From Trebouxia sp. TZW2008 (lineage: Eukaryota > Chlorophyta > Trebouxiophyceae > Trebouxiales > Trebouxiaceae): a DNA stretch of 64,000 nt. The stretch lies in the NCBI GenBank assembly GCA_002118135.1, contig BDIU01000273.1:62001-126000 (forward strand). The letters run 5' to 3'. This document shows positions 50,201 to 60,941 of this stretch, piece after piece. A program made the position numbers and the translations under genes. Under the pieces are notes generated by a model. That model saw nothing but the letters and a program-made list of their open reading frames with translations. It was not told the DNA's origin and ran no database searches. Within the stretch, counting starts at the first letter, position 1. Each line of letters begins with the position of its first letter.

Positions 50201-53200
50201 CCCACAACTATGGCCTCATTGAATATGTCAGAGCACTGCACTGTTCTGTTGCCAAGTCGCTATTGAACCCACAGCACATGACAGAAGAAGAGGACAAGAA
50301 GGTAGGACAGATGGCTGCGCTGGGTTCCAAGCGACCGCCTCAACTTGGCTCTGTTGTCAGGTCCCTGACTTATTAGTATCAAAATTTTCCCTTTCTTTGG
50401 AAGACAACAAAGACACGCTCTGTTGCCAAGTCCCAGAACTACAATATTGTTCTTGCTCATTGTCCAGGGGCATCTGCAACAGTCATCAGCTGCTTCTAAA
50501 TGGCTTGCAGTCACCTATCAAAAGGTACCTGGTCTCATACAAAAGCAAGCTGAAGCTGATATCACTCTGATGCAATCATGTGCAGTGCTTGCGGGCAAAA
50601 TTCCTGGGCATAATGTCGCAGTTGCATGTCAGCAGTTCTTTTGCTCGCTTTTGTCTTGTACTACAGCGTACATAAAAGTTGGTCACCTTGACTGTGGCAT
50701 CAGCAGATCCACTAGCCAGCACATTACGGTAATCCCGGTTCCATGACAGCGCAAGTACAGCGTCAGCATGGCTGTCTGGCTTCAGAGGCTTTCCCTTCTT
50801 CTTCTGCACACAGAGCGCCAATTGCTAAATTCCATCTCAAGCAAGTTGAGCGCTAGCTGCAATGATTGGCTTGTCATACAAGCTGACTGGAAAACAAACA
50901 TGACTGTAATAATTGCAGCAACTGAGTTGCAATACCTGGATGATTGCGTTTGTATCTTTCTCCTGCAAGTCTCTCTTTAGCCCACCAGATCAGCAAAAGG
51001 TGTATTCGTTGGAACTGTTTGGGACAGTCGCCTGGGCAGGATGTCAAAAGCCATGCTGATACAAACTGCCACAACAAATTTTGTCAAGTCTGCTGTGTAT
51101 GCTTTTGTGTGTGCATGCTCGTATAACCAGTGATCAAGTGCCACAGCGCTTACCTTCTTAGTCTGCTTCTTCTTCTTCAGCTTCTTCTTCTCCTCCTTAG
51201 TCATGCCCTCTGTAGGCAGCTCACCCCCTAGGGTTGCCACAGGCTCGACTGCTGTCACATCATCAAGGTCCCTGAAGAAGAGCAATGCCACAAAAAGGAC
51301 TTCAGTCGATGCACACAAGGAAAGTGACGACAAACACGCTGCATAGATACAGGAGGAAGGGGCGATTCTTCAGGTGCGACATTGCTCAACTTTTAAAGGT
51401 GCTGCATGATGAGATGTTGAGATTCTCCTTTGCCACGTGATTCCAATCCGGCACAACGGCAGCACTGGACAATAAGCCTTTGCTTGCATCAAAACAAAAT
51501 CATGTGGACAAGCTGCATGAAGCCTGGGAAACATCCCAGCATCTGAAAACTCAAAGAGAGTCACCGGTCAAAACTGGACTGCATGGGAGCTTGAGATGTG
51601 ATAACAATAGGATGATGTGTGTCTGTGCTCACCAAACTTCGATGCCAGGACTCATGCTTCCGACAGCCGCCAAATTCCCGGGCTTTTCATTGCCAGCTGG
51701 ACGGCAGTCTGTCCAGGCCAGACACAGCGGAAAGGCGGGAAGCATGATGTCATGATGCACATATATGTTTGACTCGCCACTTGTCCCAGCTTCTTCGTAG
51801 ATCCAGACCTGCAAAGCATCCATCTAATCGGCTCATCTATGCCTTCGTGTCAAAACAACATGTTTCAAATTGTGTTCACCTCAGCATGCTGACGCAGAAC
51901 CGTACCACTAGTGCAAACAGCAAAGGTTCGGTTTCAAACAGCACAGCACAGCACAGCACAGCACAGCACAGCACAGCACAGCACAGCACAGCACAGCACA
52001 GCACAGCACAGCACAGCACAGCACAGCACAGCACAGCACAGCTCAGCACAAGCAAAACTCGTTTTGCTGCATAACCACTTGCATAATTTTGCTACAGAAA
52101 CGTCGAGCTTTGCTTATCCTACCTCTATATGGCTGACTTCATCTTCATTCCTGGCTGCAAGAATGACAAAATCGCTGGCTTGAACTTCAAAATCCTCTGC
52201 CTCACTGTCATCTTCCCCACCTTGGTTGGTGATGTTGGGATCCTGCTGGTTGCTCTTGTAGTATGACAGCCCTGCATTCATCAGCCTTGATCAAAATGAT
52301 AGTCGTTATGCTTTCCAGCACATGTATTAGCTGTGCATGGCGCAAATTTTGTCTCGCAAGGCCAGCTGACGTCATGCTTGGAGTCATGAGCACTGAATCC
52401 TGCTCAATGATTTTAGGATTCTTGCTTTTGTAGTACGACAGCCCTGCAATCATCGACCTTGGTTTGAAATTGAGTATGTGCAAAAGATGTGGGGTTCATG
52501 TGGGACGCATGGTGGGGTGCATGTGGGATGTATGTAGGTTGTATGTGGGGTGTATGTGGGGTGCATGTGGGGTTTGCAGCAAGGACGGTGTGAGGTGTAT
52601 GTGGGGCAGACATGGGGCATGCACTGTTTGAGGCGTTGCAGCAGGTCTCTTGTCGCAGGTGACTGCACACAAAAGCGAACAAGACAGGCAAAGGACAGTA
52701 AAAGGTGACTTGAATGGTAACAATAACATGCAACAACACAAATGCAACGATCAAGCTTCGGCAACTCAGTGTCGCACGAGGGATCCTTGTGTTCTATAGA
52801 AGCCTGGGACCATCACTCTGTTCACATTGCGTAGCACTCCGACGTTTCTTATGGTGAGTACTTCCTCAAAGTCTTTCATCTTGACTTTTTGATTGCAGGA
52901 GGAAGTCAATGGCAACAGTTGTGGCAAACCTGGATTGCCACTGCCAAAAAGCCTGGAAGCCACTTCCTCTTGGATCTCAGCCCCTTCAGCGTCTGTGTCA
53001 TAGTCTTCCATGTGCAGCTCAGCCAAGGGGTCCACATCTGCTAGCTGTGCATCTGCAACCACAGTTCTTATCAATGATCATCGACTGCCTAACAAAGGGT
53101 AAATCACAGAGGCTGCACTGACATTTGCGTCATAGTCCTCCATGAGAAGCTCAGCTAAAGGATCCTCCACATCTGCTAGCTGTGCATCTGCAATGCAACA

Positions 53201-53865
53201 GTTTTGGAGAAAGAGATTGGAAACTACACAGATTGCATTGACAGATTGACAGGTGCAGCTCACCTCAATACCCACATCTGCTAGCTGTTCATGTGCCGTG
53301 CAAAAGCTGTTTGTTAATATTAAAAGAATGGGAGCACGCCTTATGGGTTGTCACAAAAGGGTTGTGTTTTAGTCCCTATGCAGTATCAACAGCCCAACAC
53401 AAGCTGCTATGGGGCAAACGCGCATCAGGGCTGAGAACTGATGCTTCAAATTCAATGCGTGTGATCAGAACTTGGCTGCTCATGGGTTTCATACTGTCTG
53501 CGGACAATGCCAATTTTTCTAGCCTGCTGCAGCTGCAGAATAAAAGACACACCTTCAGTGGCCAAAGGTTTCGCCTTGACGGCTGCGGCCATCGCCTGGG
53601 CTTGTGCTATCTGTGCAGCTTCGTCCATTTCGCAATCGCTTGCTGAGCTGTCGCCCTCGCTTTCGAGGCCGTCGGCCTCGGCTGGCTCCAGCTCTTCCTG
53701 TGCGAGCATCGCCTGTTTCAGCAAACGTGACTTCCTCGACTGAAAAAAGGCCACAAGTCAAGAGGGCGGTACCTCAATGTCCGCCAGGCTAGCATCTTCT
53801 GACGCCGCATTGTCCGTCACGGGACTTGCGGCCCCGCGAGGCACCCACGCCAGGGCCGAAATCAT
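47288..53865 (-). CDS. PWP1: PWP1 (periodic tryptophan protein 1), WD40 ribosome-biogenesis factor
   Basis: Eleven minus-strand exons (53865-53773, 53739-53553, 53052-52930, 52271-52123, 51808-51633, 51271-51154, 50803-50687, 50016-49885, 49036-48938, 48343-48185, 47551-47288) join in frame into 538 residues. The N-terminus MISALAWVPRGAA and an acidic region match PWP1. The protein then has EDFEVQASDFVIL, SNIYVHHDIMLPAFPL, GSMSPGIEVWDLDD, a Lys-rich loop (KKKLKKKKQTKK), and WD repeats with HADAVLALSWNRDYRNVLASGSAD, VWDLAT, HHQDKVQAVAWNP, VACYDARKG, LLATASTDKQ|VKLWDVST and AVWDIT. PWP1 is a nucleolar chromatin-associated factor needed for pre-rRNA processing and rDNA transcription. The start lies in a CpG island shared with the divergent hydrolase gene. 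Several exons are flanked by edge copies. Confidence 0.95.
47870..48115 (-). repeat. Two downstream copies of PWP1 exon 10 3' half with donor
   Basis: Copies at about 48035-48110 and 47875-47960 repeat the codons for FCTAAPGLLATASTDKQ and the CAG|GT donor, each then running into the same intron start (a poly-A/GCTGACTGA piece and CAGACGATT). Confidence 0.92.
48425..48545 (-). repeat. Upstream copy of PWP1 exon 10 5' half
   Basis: It encodes ASSEDGLVACYNAR then SGAGSNPVYRLSAHDHPA, with a CTGTTTGCAG acceptor, then diverges. With an open frame and a good acceptor it could be used as an alternative partial exon. Confidence 0.92.
50095..50475 (-). repeat. Upstream copies of PWP1 exon 8 acceptor and 5' half
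   Basis: Four copies, at about 50105-50215, 50230-50270, 50320-50375 and 50410-50480, hold the GGGACTTGGCAACAGAGC-like start of exon 8 (VWDLATEQCSATLE). The first extends through HRQDKVQA-like codons. Confidence 0.88.
51941..52050. repeat. (GCACA)n microsatellite, about 22 units
   Basis: 110 bp of near-perfect GCACA repeats with one T substitution lie in a PWP1 intron. Confidence 0.97.
52485..52625. repeat. GTGTATGTGGG-type minisatellite
   Basis: About twelve degenerate units of ten to eleven bases (ATGTGGGGTGT/C) lie in a PWP1 intron. Just before them, 52410-52455 is a degraded upstream copy of PWP1 exon 4. Confidence 0.88.
53120..53290 (-). repeat. Upstream copies of PWP1 exon 3
   Basis: 53125-53195 repeats the acceptor and LADV.DPLAEL.MEDYD codons of exon 3 with an open frame and its own GTCAGT donor, so it might serve as an alternative exon. 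A short piece lies at 53260-53285. Confidence 0.88.
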
Positions 53866-54229
53866 GCTTACACTGCGAGCAGGGTCGCTTCACGGACTCG
53901 CCAGTCGGCACGCAAATTGGTAAATGCAGCGAGCGACAGCATTTCAGGCGCCCCTTGATGATCTGCCTCGCGACGCCGAGCTGCATCAAGTTCTTCGCTT
54001 GTGTCGGAGTTGCGCTCCGGAACCATGCATCTTAATTAGTCACCTCATGTCAACTCACAACTCGAGCATCAACTCAAGCAACTCAAGTTGCTAGCACGCT
54101 TGATGTCGCAACCTTAGTCAGCTAGTCTTGTTCAGCTCACGCGAAAATTGCAAATTTATTCATGCGCAGCTATAGAGTTTGATCTACGATGCAGAACAGC
54201 TGCATGCCGGGTCAGCGCAAACCTGTGCC
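53866..54229. promoter_or_regulatory. Bidirectional promoter region, PWP1 and hydrolase
   Basis: Only 364 bp separate the two start codons. The PWP1 half is CpG-rich. The hydrolase half is AT-richer, with an ATTTATT stretch near 54150. No coding frame of note. Confidence 0.6.
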
Positions 54230-57200
54230 ATGGTAGCGATTACTACGGTTGACGGAGCGTGCGTCAATCTGCTACATCTGTCTGGCACTCAAGGACCAGT
54301 TGTGCTCTTTTTGCACGCCAACGGTTTTCACATCAGGTGCTACACGCCCTTGGTAAGCTGAGCGGGCATGCTGGCCAATCTGAGTGCATGCGTCAAACTT
54401 CTGTCACTTCTGCGAGCCACAGGCAGACAAACTGAGTCAGCGGCAACTCCAATGTTGGGGAATTGAGCTCCGGGGACAGGGCAGCTTGCCAGCTCCCCCT
54501 GGCAACCTAAGTCACCAATATGTCACAGATGTCTACTCTGTAATCAGTTCACTCAGCCTGCAAGGTCAGTGCTCATTTGGTCTGCATCCTTTTGCATCCT
54601 TGCCACTTGTGACATGCATCTCAATTGGTTTGATATCCACTTGATCCTACGGCTAAGCTTCCTCAGGCAGCATTTTCTGGCTGTGATCTGTTTTCTTTCT
54701 GCACTCATCTTGAGGCCTTGTTGTCATGGCTGCTACCTCCAGCCACGGGCTTGCCATGCAGAAGTGACAAAATTATGCTTGACCTTCTATTTATGTATTT
54801 GATTTGCATGCACTCAACTGTATGGTGTTGCTAACAAGTTACTTACATTAGACTGTACAGCGGAGAGCGTTCCAAGGATTGTATCAATGCAGGGTGCTTT
54901 GTCTTTGCACATTCTGGAGGTGCTTCAGCAGCCATTGCATGTGAAGCAGAGCACCCAGGATGCTTTGCTGCCATCTATGCGTTTGAGCCAGGGCTTGTCT
55001 CAGATGACTTGAAAGCAGGTGACACAAAGTGCGACCCTGTTCTCAACAACATATTTTGCCTTTAATGTAAATGGCAGCCATTGCATGTGAAGCAGAGCAT
55101 CCAGGATGCTTTGCTGCCATCTATGCATTTGAGCCAGGACTTGTCTCTGATGACTTGCAAGCAGGTGACACAAAGCGCGACCCTGTTCTCAACAACCTGT
55201 TCTGCTGTTAGCAACATGTGACAATGACATGCCATTGTAAATCTGGCATTTTGCTGTTGCCCTGCTGCTCTGCTAATCAACATATTGCATCAACCAGAAA
55301 CATGTAGTTTGATGCATTATAAGTTTAGTGTTCAGGTCAAATCTTCCTCTTGCCTGCACCATTATGTATCAGCGCTTGGAAGTTTCAGCCCTCACAGGGA
55401 TGTACCATGTTCTGATGTCCACAATTTTTGCTGTCCCTGCTAAGCCACTGCCTTATGTGTGGTGCTTGGAGTGTCAGCGATGTCCCAAAACGACACATAT
55501 TGTATCATGAATGAGCACTCACTGCCATAACCTGGCGCGTGCATCAGCCTTCTTGGCTGGTTGAAGCATGTGAACGTGTTAGCCTATAACTTCCTGCAGC
55601 TCTCAAATAAACCTTCAAGGCTTTGAGCAGCTAGCAGCTGGGGCTAGGCGGCGGAAGTCACATTTCAAAAGCAGACAAGATGCAGCTCAGAGCTTCAGAT
55701 GCCGGATGCCTTTCTCTTCTTGGGATCCAGACTGCTTTGAACACTACATTCAAGATTGCCTGGTAGAAAGATCAGGTACAGGCAAGCTATGTGATGCACT
55801 TTGTTCCCTTGCTTTTCATGACTCCACAACTCCATGACTTGCAGCAGCCTCTTGCTGACCACCTGTGATGACTTCAATTTGTGGTATCAGCTATCATAGC
55901 TCTTTGAACATTGAATTCAGCAACGCCTGGTAGAAACATCAATAAGCGTGAGCTTTGTGTTGCGCTTTGTTCCTGGCCTCTTGTCATGTTGTTGCATAAA
56001 ACAAGCAATTACTCAACACCTGTGATGCAGTTGTGATTGTCTTAACAGCTGTTATAATGCTTTACTCCTAGCTTACTATTTGCCAAAGGAAAGCCTGCTA
56101 GTTTCAGCTGCAACCTGTCTCGCATTCCTCCTTGTAAGGCTGGCGTGCTTCAACATGTAGGTGTGACATGTACAGTCACAGTGGTTGTTATCCTTTTCCG
56201 GTTTGACTCACAGCTTGGCACTTGCCAGTCTCTATGGTACAGAGACAAAATAATAGGACGATATGCGAATGTCAGCTACTTTTCAAAATTCACTCTGTCT
56301 GAAAGATTGTCATGTGCTATGATGTAGATGGAACTTGTACCTTGGCCATTGATACAGAAGTTGAAGCACGCTGGTACATTGATGCTGGAAGGTGGGCTAT
56401 GGGAGAGGGCCGTTTTGATCACTCTAAGGTGTGTGCCCCTGATCAAATTTGTAACCTAATGAGCGTTACAGGTTAATCCAACTATGGAGTTCCAGGAGCC
56501 TTTCTGAGTCAATCTTCTTCTTTACGCAGTAGAATGAGACAGCCACTTCATACAATGTCAACAAAAAGACATGAACTCTAGGTCACCAAGGGAGAACTCT
56601 CAGACCATCAGGTACAGGACACCCTTGATTGGCTTCTGCAGAATTAGCTGGCATTGATAGCCATGTTTTGTTGACAAATCACAATTGCTCTTGCATGCTC
56701 CAGAAATTGCAGTGGCTGTTGTTGAAATCCAAAAACTATGAGGGCAATCAATGATGGGGTTGTTGCATATCAAGAACAATGCTGCATCATCAGACCATTC
56801 CACCCTGCTCATGCTGACAACAAGAGGGAATTGATTGTCAACACCTGTTTGTACGTGCATGCACACCACAAAACAGCCACCGCCACAAATCTCCTGCATG
56901 TGCAGTGTTGAATGACATCAAGCCGCCGACAGTCCTTTGTATCTGCATTCTGCACCACATACAGACCCCCCCCCCTACCTCCCCTTTGCCCCTGGTCCCC
57001 TCGCACTTGTTGCGTGTACAATACACGCCACGAAGCAGCAATGACCATCAGGGATTTGCATGTGTGATTAAAAACGCAAAGCTTTTACTCGGTGAACAGG
57101 AAAGCGTCAGCTGTCATACACAAGCTGTAAATCTTAGTTGAAGTTGTTTGACTTGCATTCTTATGTATTTGCTGCTTGAAATTGACAAGTTTTGTTGCTG

Positions 57201-58312
57201 AGTGGGTTTGCGCACGCAATGAAGGTGCAATACACACTGCAAAGCAGCAATAACCATCAGGGTTTTGCATTTGTCATGAGGGATGCAGACAATCAACCAT
57301 CAAGACCTGTTGCGCATGCAATGCAAGTGCAGTGCCCCATTACAACTACTGTGGGAGGGAGTGCAGCTGGTCTGCTTAACTTCTTGCATAAGCAACATAC
57401 ATGACAACGTAACAATCACCAACAAACCTTGCCTATGCAGCAAAGCTGCCAATGGTCAATCATCCAAACCTTTTGTGTATGCAATGAAGGTGCAGTGTCC
57501 AGTTACATTTGCTGTTGGAGACAGGGTAGCTGGTCCACTCAACTTCTTGGCAGCTGAAGGCATCAAGCAAGCCCCTCGCTTTCCCAAAGGTAGATCTGAA
57601 AGGTGCATCCGTTTCTTGTTCTAGAGGAAGTAGGCATGCATTCAGTCGCTATCAGTTTGTTGTCAAGGGCGGCTGGCAACTGAACATATGTCTGGCAGCA
57701 AAAGCAAGTGCAACTCATCAAAAATTTGACACAAGCACTGATAAGACAGATTACAGCTTTCATTCTGTGCACATGGCACTGTGGCTTGCATGAGTGGTGT
57801 AAGAGAGGGGCATGCCATTTAAGGCAACCGTGCGCAACACTGGATGATGTGTCAGTATGCCATTCTTTCAAGTACACACTATCATGCAAGCTTTGATGCG
57901 GGATGAAGTTGCAATGACTAGGAGTGTGGCATTTGCCATGCAATTTGCTGACTGTCTCCAGCGAGCGTTCATTGCAAATTGGTGCAAGCACCTTCCGAAA
58001 TCCATTTGTAAAATCTGGTGCCACGGGAATGTATGCAGAACACAAACTGAGTGATAGGCATGCTCTGTAAGTGCACCACCAAACTCAGGCAATAAGTCTG
58101 ATAACAAGTCTAGTCAATGCAAAGTCCCCTCCGTTTCTGAGCGCTCAAGTGTGATGTGCAGCTTTGAAGGTTTGGGTCATCTGGGACCCCTTGAAGACCC
58201 CTGCAGGGTTGCAAAGATGGCATTGCAGACGTTTCTTGTTAGTAAAGACAGTAGGTCTCGGGCTGCTTTGCCTCCCACCGAGACAGTACCTATGACTCAA
58301 GCAAAACAGTAG
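54230..58312 (+). CDS. Alpha/beta-hydrolase fold protein
   Basis: Eight exons (54230-54352, 54423-54564, 54893-55018, 55635-55762, 56306-56428, 57490-57589, 57909-58017, 58162-58312) join in frame into 333 residues. Visible features are the oxyanion loop LFLHANGFH (about 26-34), the nucleophile elbow AHSGGA with Ser96, the variable lid region (SFRCRMPFSSWDPDCFEHYI, then DGTCTLAI), and catalytic His290 in GLGHLGPLEDP near the C-terminus, all in the order of the family. The HSGG variant elbow occurs in esterase/lipase-like members. No transmembrane segment is seen. The substrate cannot be told. Exon 7 has a low-complexity acceptor and is the weakest part of the model, though phases on both sides agree. 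Exon 3 is followed and exon 6 preceded by edge copies. Confidence 0.85.
55070..55205 (+). repeat. Downstream copy of hydrolase exon 3 with donor and intron start
   Basis: The stretch from CCATTGCATGTGAAGCAGAGC through GCAG|GTGACACAAAG and CGACCCTGTTCTCAACAAC is repeated with few changes from 54935-55055. The unit thus covers the exon 3' part, the splice donor and about 40 bases of intron. Confidence 0.95.
57005..57400 (+). repeat. Three upstream copies of hydrolase exon 6 region
   Basis: Units at about 57010-57090, 57215-57290 and 57310-57380 carry GCAATGAAGGTGCA-like acceptor/exon starts with decayed exon sequence. The third also has the GTTGG-AG-GGTAGCTGGTC core of the true exon. Confidence 0.8.
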
Positions 58313-60941
58313 CTGAAATGTATACATACTGACGCATCATTTTGTATACAACACGAGATTTGAAATCGTGCTAGAGTTCCTCTGATTCACTAAAGCAGCA
58401 GATCTGCAAGCGTGCCAGGAGCCCTATCAGGATTCTGTACCATCTTGCCCTGAGTTAACCTTATCAGTCATTCATTTCAGCCTACTTAGCCTGGCAATAC
58501 CCGCAGGTTTGGTACAATACATTTCCCTGAAAACACCTGTCCTAGCTGACCAGGACAGCTACAGCCTGTAGCTACCAGTGTGTACAATTCAAGCAGGCAG
58601 GGTAGAAGAAGTGATGATAGTGATTATCATGGCAGTGGATGGTTACTGACTGTATTTTTTGGAGCCAGCCAATTGAGAAGTTTGAAACATGCTTGGGCAA
58701 TAACAGTACAATTTAGTACCCCTCTGTGCTGGGCCCTAATCGAGCGTCAAGTTTGACTAGCAAGCAAGCAGCATGCTAATCTGCCTTATCTTCCGGTTTA
58801 GCGCATTAGTTTTGCTAATCATGGATTTGTCTGATGATCTGGGAATAGCAACGCTAATCATACCCCCTATATTCGTTGTGCAACGAGATTCCCTTCCAAA
58901 AGGTTTGGGTTCTGCAGTATGATTGGCTGCACAGCGGTCTAGTAGGCACACGGATCTGTCCGAAATGAAAATTTGGCACACCACATGGTCAAAATGCAAT
59001 AGGAAATGCACTACCCCTGCATTACCCCTGCTAGAGTTTCCGTTCCCATAGCCTCTCGGGCGCTCACTCGAATGTAGCTATCCCAGCCGCAGCAGCAGCG
59101 ACAGCCTCAGCCACGCAGAGCCAGCCAGCGTCAAGATCGGTCTTTGCACACCAGCTCAGCTGTGCAAAGGGATCACCAAGATGCCTCCGACTATCTTCGA
59201 CAGACATCGTATAGGCAGCGGCCCGGCCCCGTGTAGCCATCGAGCACAGGTCCGGGGGGTCGTTCCTTGTACGCAAGACGCTTCAAATCAAGACCTTCAG
59301 GTACGTCAAACCAAGGTTCGGCCCCTCAGAGCCCGTCCTCAAGGTTAGCAGCCGCATCACTAAATAGTTTCATGCAATACAAGCAACAATATTGTACTTA
59401 GATACACTGGTCTTGAAGCTACAAGCATACTCACACTGATAGCAAATATGATGAAGACATCGTGCAAGACCTCCGCCTTCAGAATAGTTGCTACTTTTCC
59501 CCATTTTCACCAACTGTCACAGCGGACATGCACGTCCTGGTCTGTGCTGCTGGCGAAGCAGTACTTTTATAAATTGTGGTCAAGCATGATTCAGTGAAAA
59601 GCAATTGCTGTTTTGTCCTTGTACCCATGTCCAGGGCTGATTTGACTTTGACAAGTAGCTTCTGAGTGCCTGTTTGACGTAGATTGCACTAAGCGGAGGC
59701 AGCTAGCATGACATTGTAGTTAATGACCTGAAGCATTTCCTGCAGCATTGCGCACTCTGCGGTATGGCTGTGCACTGTGGACCCCCTTAGAGCACCCAGT
59801 GCTCCCATAAGAGTGTGTGTATGGGGTAAAAGGCATTGCCAGCTAGATGGTGAGGTACTAGTTCCTCACAGTGCTACAGGTCCTCCCAGGTGTCATTATT
59901 TGGATGCCTTGCTGCCGGCTGCAAACCTGCAGCAGTTTGTCAGCCCTGCAGCTTCCTCTTGGCGTACGCAGCATCTTTCAGCCCTGTCTGTTGATTGGCT
60001 GATTGCACACACAGTTTCCAAGCTCCGCTTCCTTATGTGCGCTGTGTTACTCGCTGCAAGATTGGCACAATTCCGTTCAGCGCTGTCCAGCCATTTATGG
60101 CATGGCTATTCATGACCATCAAAGAGAGCAGGCAACAGTGTGGCACACAGAGAAAATAATGCAGGCTCCAGCATTGACTGGGGAGCAGAATGATGCTAAC
60201 AGTGACTGTGCCTACCAACAAATACTCCAGCAGTAGGTGATCTACACCTTACCTTACAGGGACATTGACTGCAGTCGACATGTTAGCTAAATGGTTCCTT
60301 AAAAGTTGTCTTTGTAGCTCAATCAGGTAGGTGGGGCAAGACCCTCATGATCTGCAATCCAGCTGGACCTTTTGCTGTCATGCAAAGCAATTGGCTGCCT
60401 CAGCAACACTCTTGGCAGCAGTGGCTTTGCCTGCAGTGTACAGGCTGCCTGCAGCAGCAGTTACGTAAAATGGCTAAACCAGATTTCTTCCTGTGCTGTT
60501 TTTGCACCCCATTCCCCTGTCGTTGCATTTGCGTTGCCGTCCTTCTCTTGATCTATTGATAGGCGCGAGTAGACAGCACCCTCAAACATTTCCTGTGTGT
60601 ACAAGTGCGCCGCGCTCGTGGCTGTCGCCCGTTTGTCTCACCTGTTAGGCAACGATCCATCGCGCGATTGTGCTGCCTGCCCGTCAGAAGACAGATTGTA
60701 ACGCTCATGATTTAGGTACACTCGAGCTTTGATAGCCGCAGTACACAGGCATTGGCAGTCTTGCCTGGCGACAGTCAGCAGACACCGACTCGCTCAGAGC
60801 ACTTGAACACAGACGCCTTGCTGCAGTGTAGTGCACCGGAACCATCCGCAGACGAACCACTGAGCCAAGCACAACTCAAATTCCGCTGCTGATAGTTTCA
60901 TCGCAATCGCGTGGTCGCTCCGCCGTGACCGTAAGGAGCCG
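58313..60941. other. Intergenic with a CpG island and small open frames
   Basis: 59040-59340 is CpG-rich and carries open frames on both strands: a plus frame with ATG at 59181 and donor at 59301 (40 codons), and a minus frame 59240-59064 (58 codons, MATRGRAAAYTM to an Ala-rich end). Either could be the first exon of an unrecognised gene. A further plus frame at 59777-60115 has no family character. 60590-60941 is CpG-rich again and belongs to the start of the next gene. The rest shows nothing. Confidence 0.4.

Noticed and set aside
51769..52183. Plus-strand frames rich in Thr-Ala-Gln-His repeats
   Set aside because: They are produced by translating the GCACA microsatellite.
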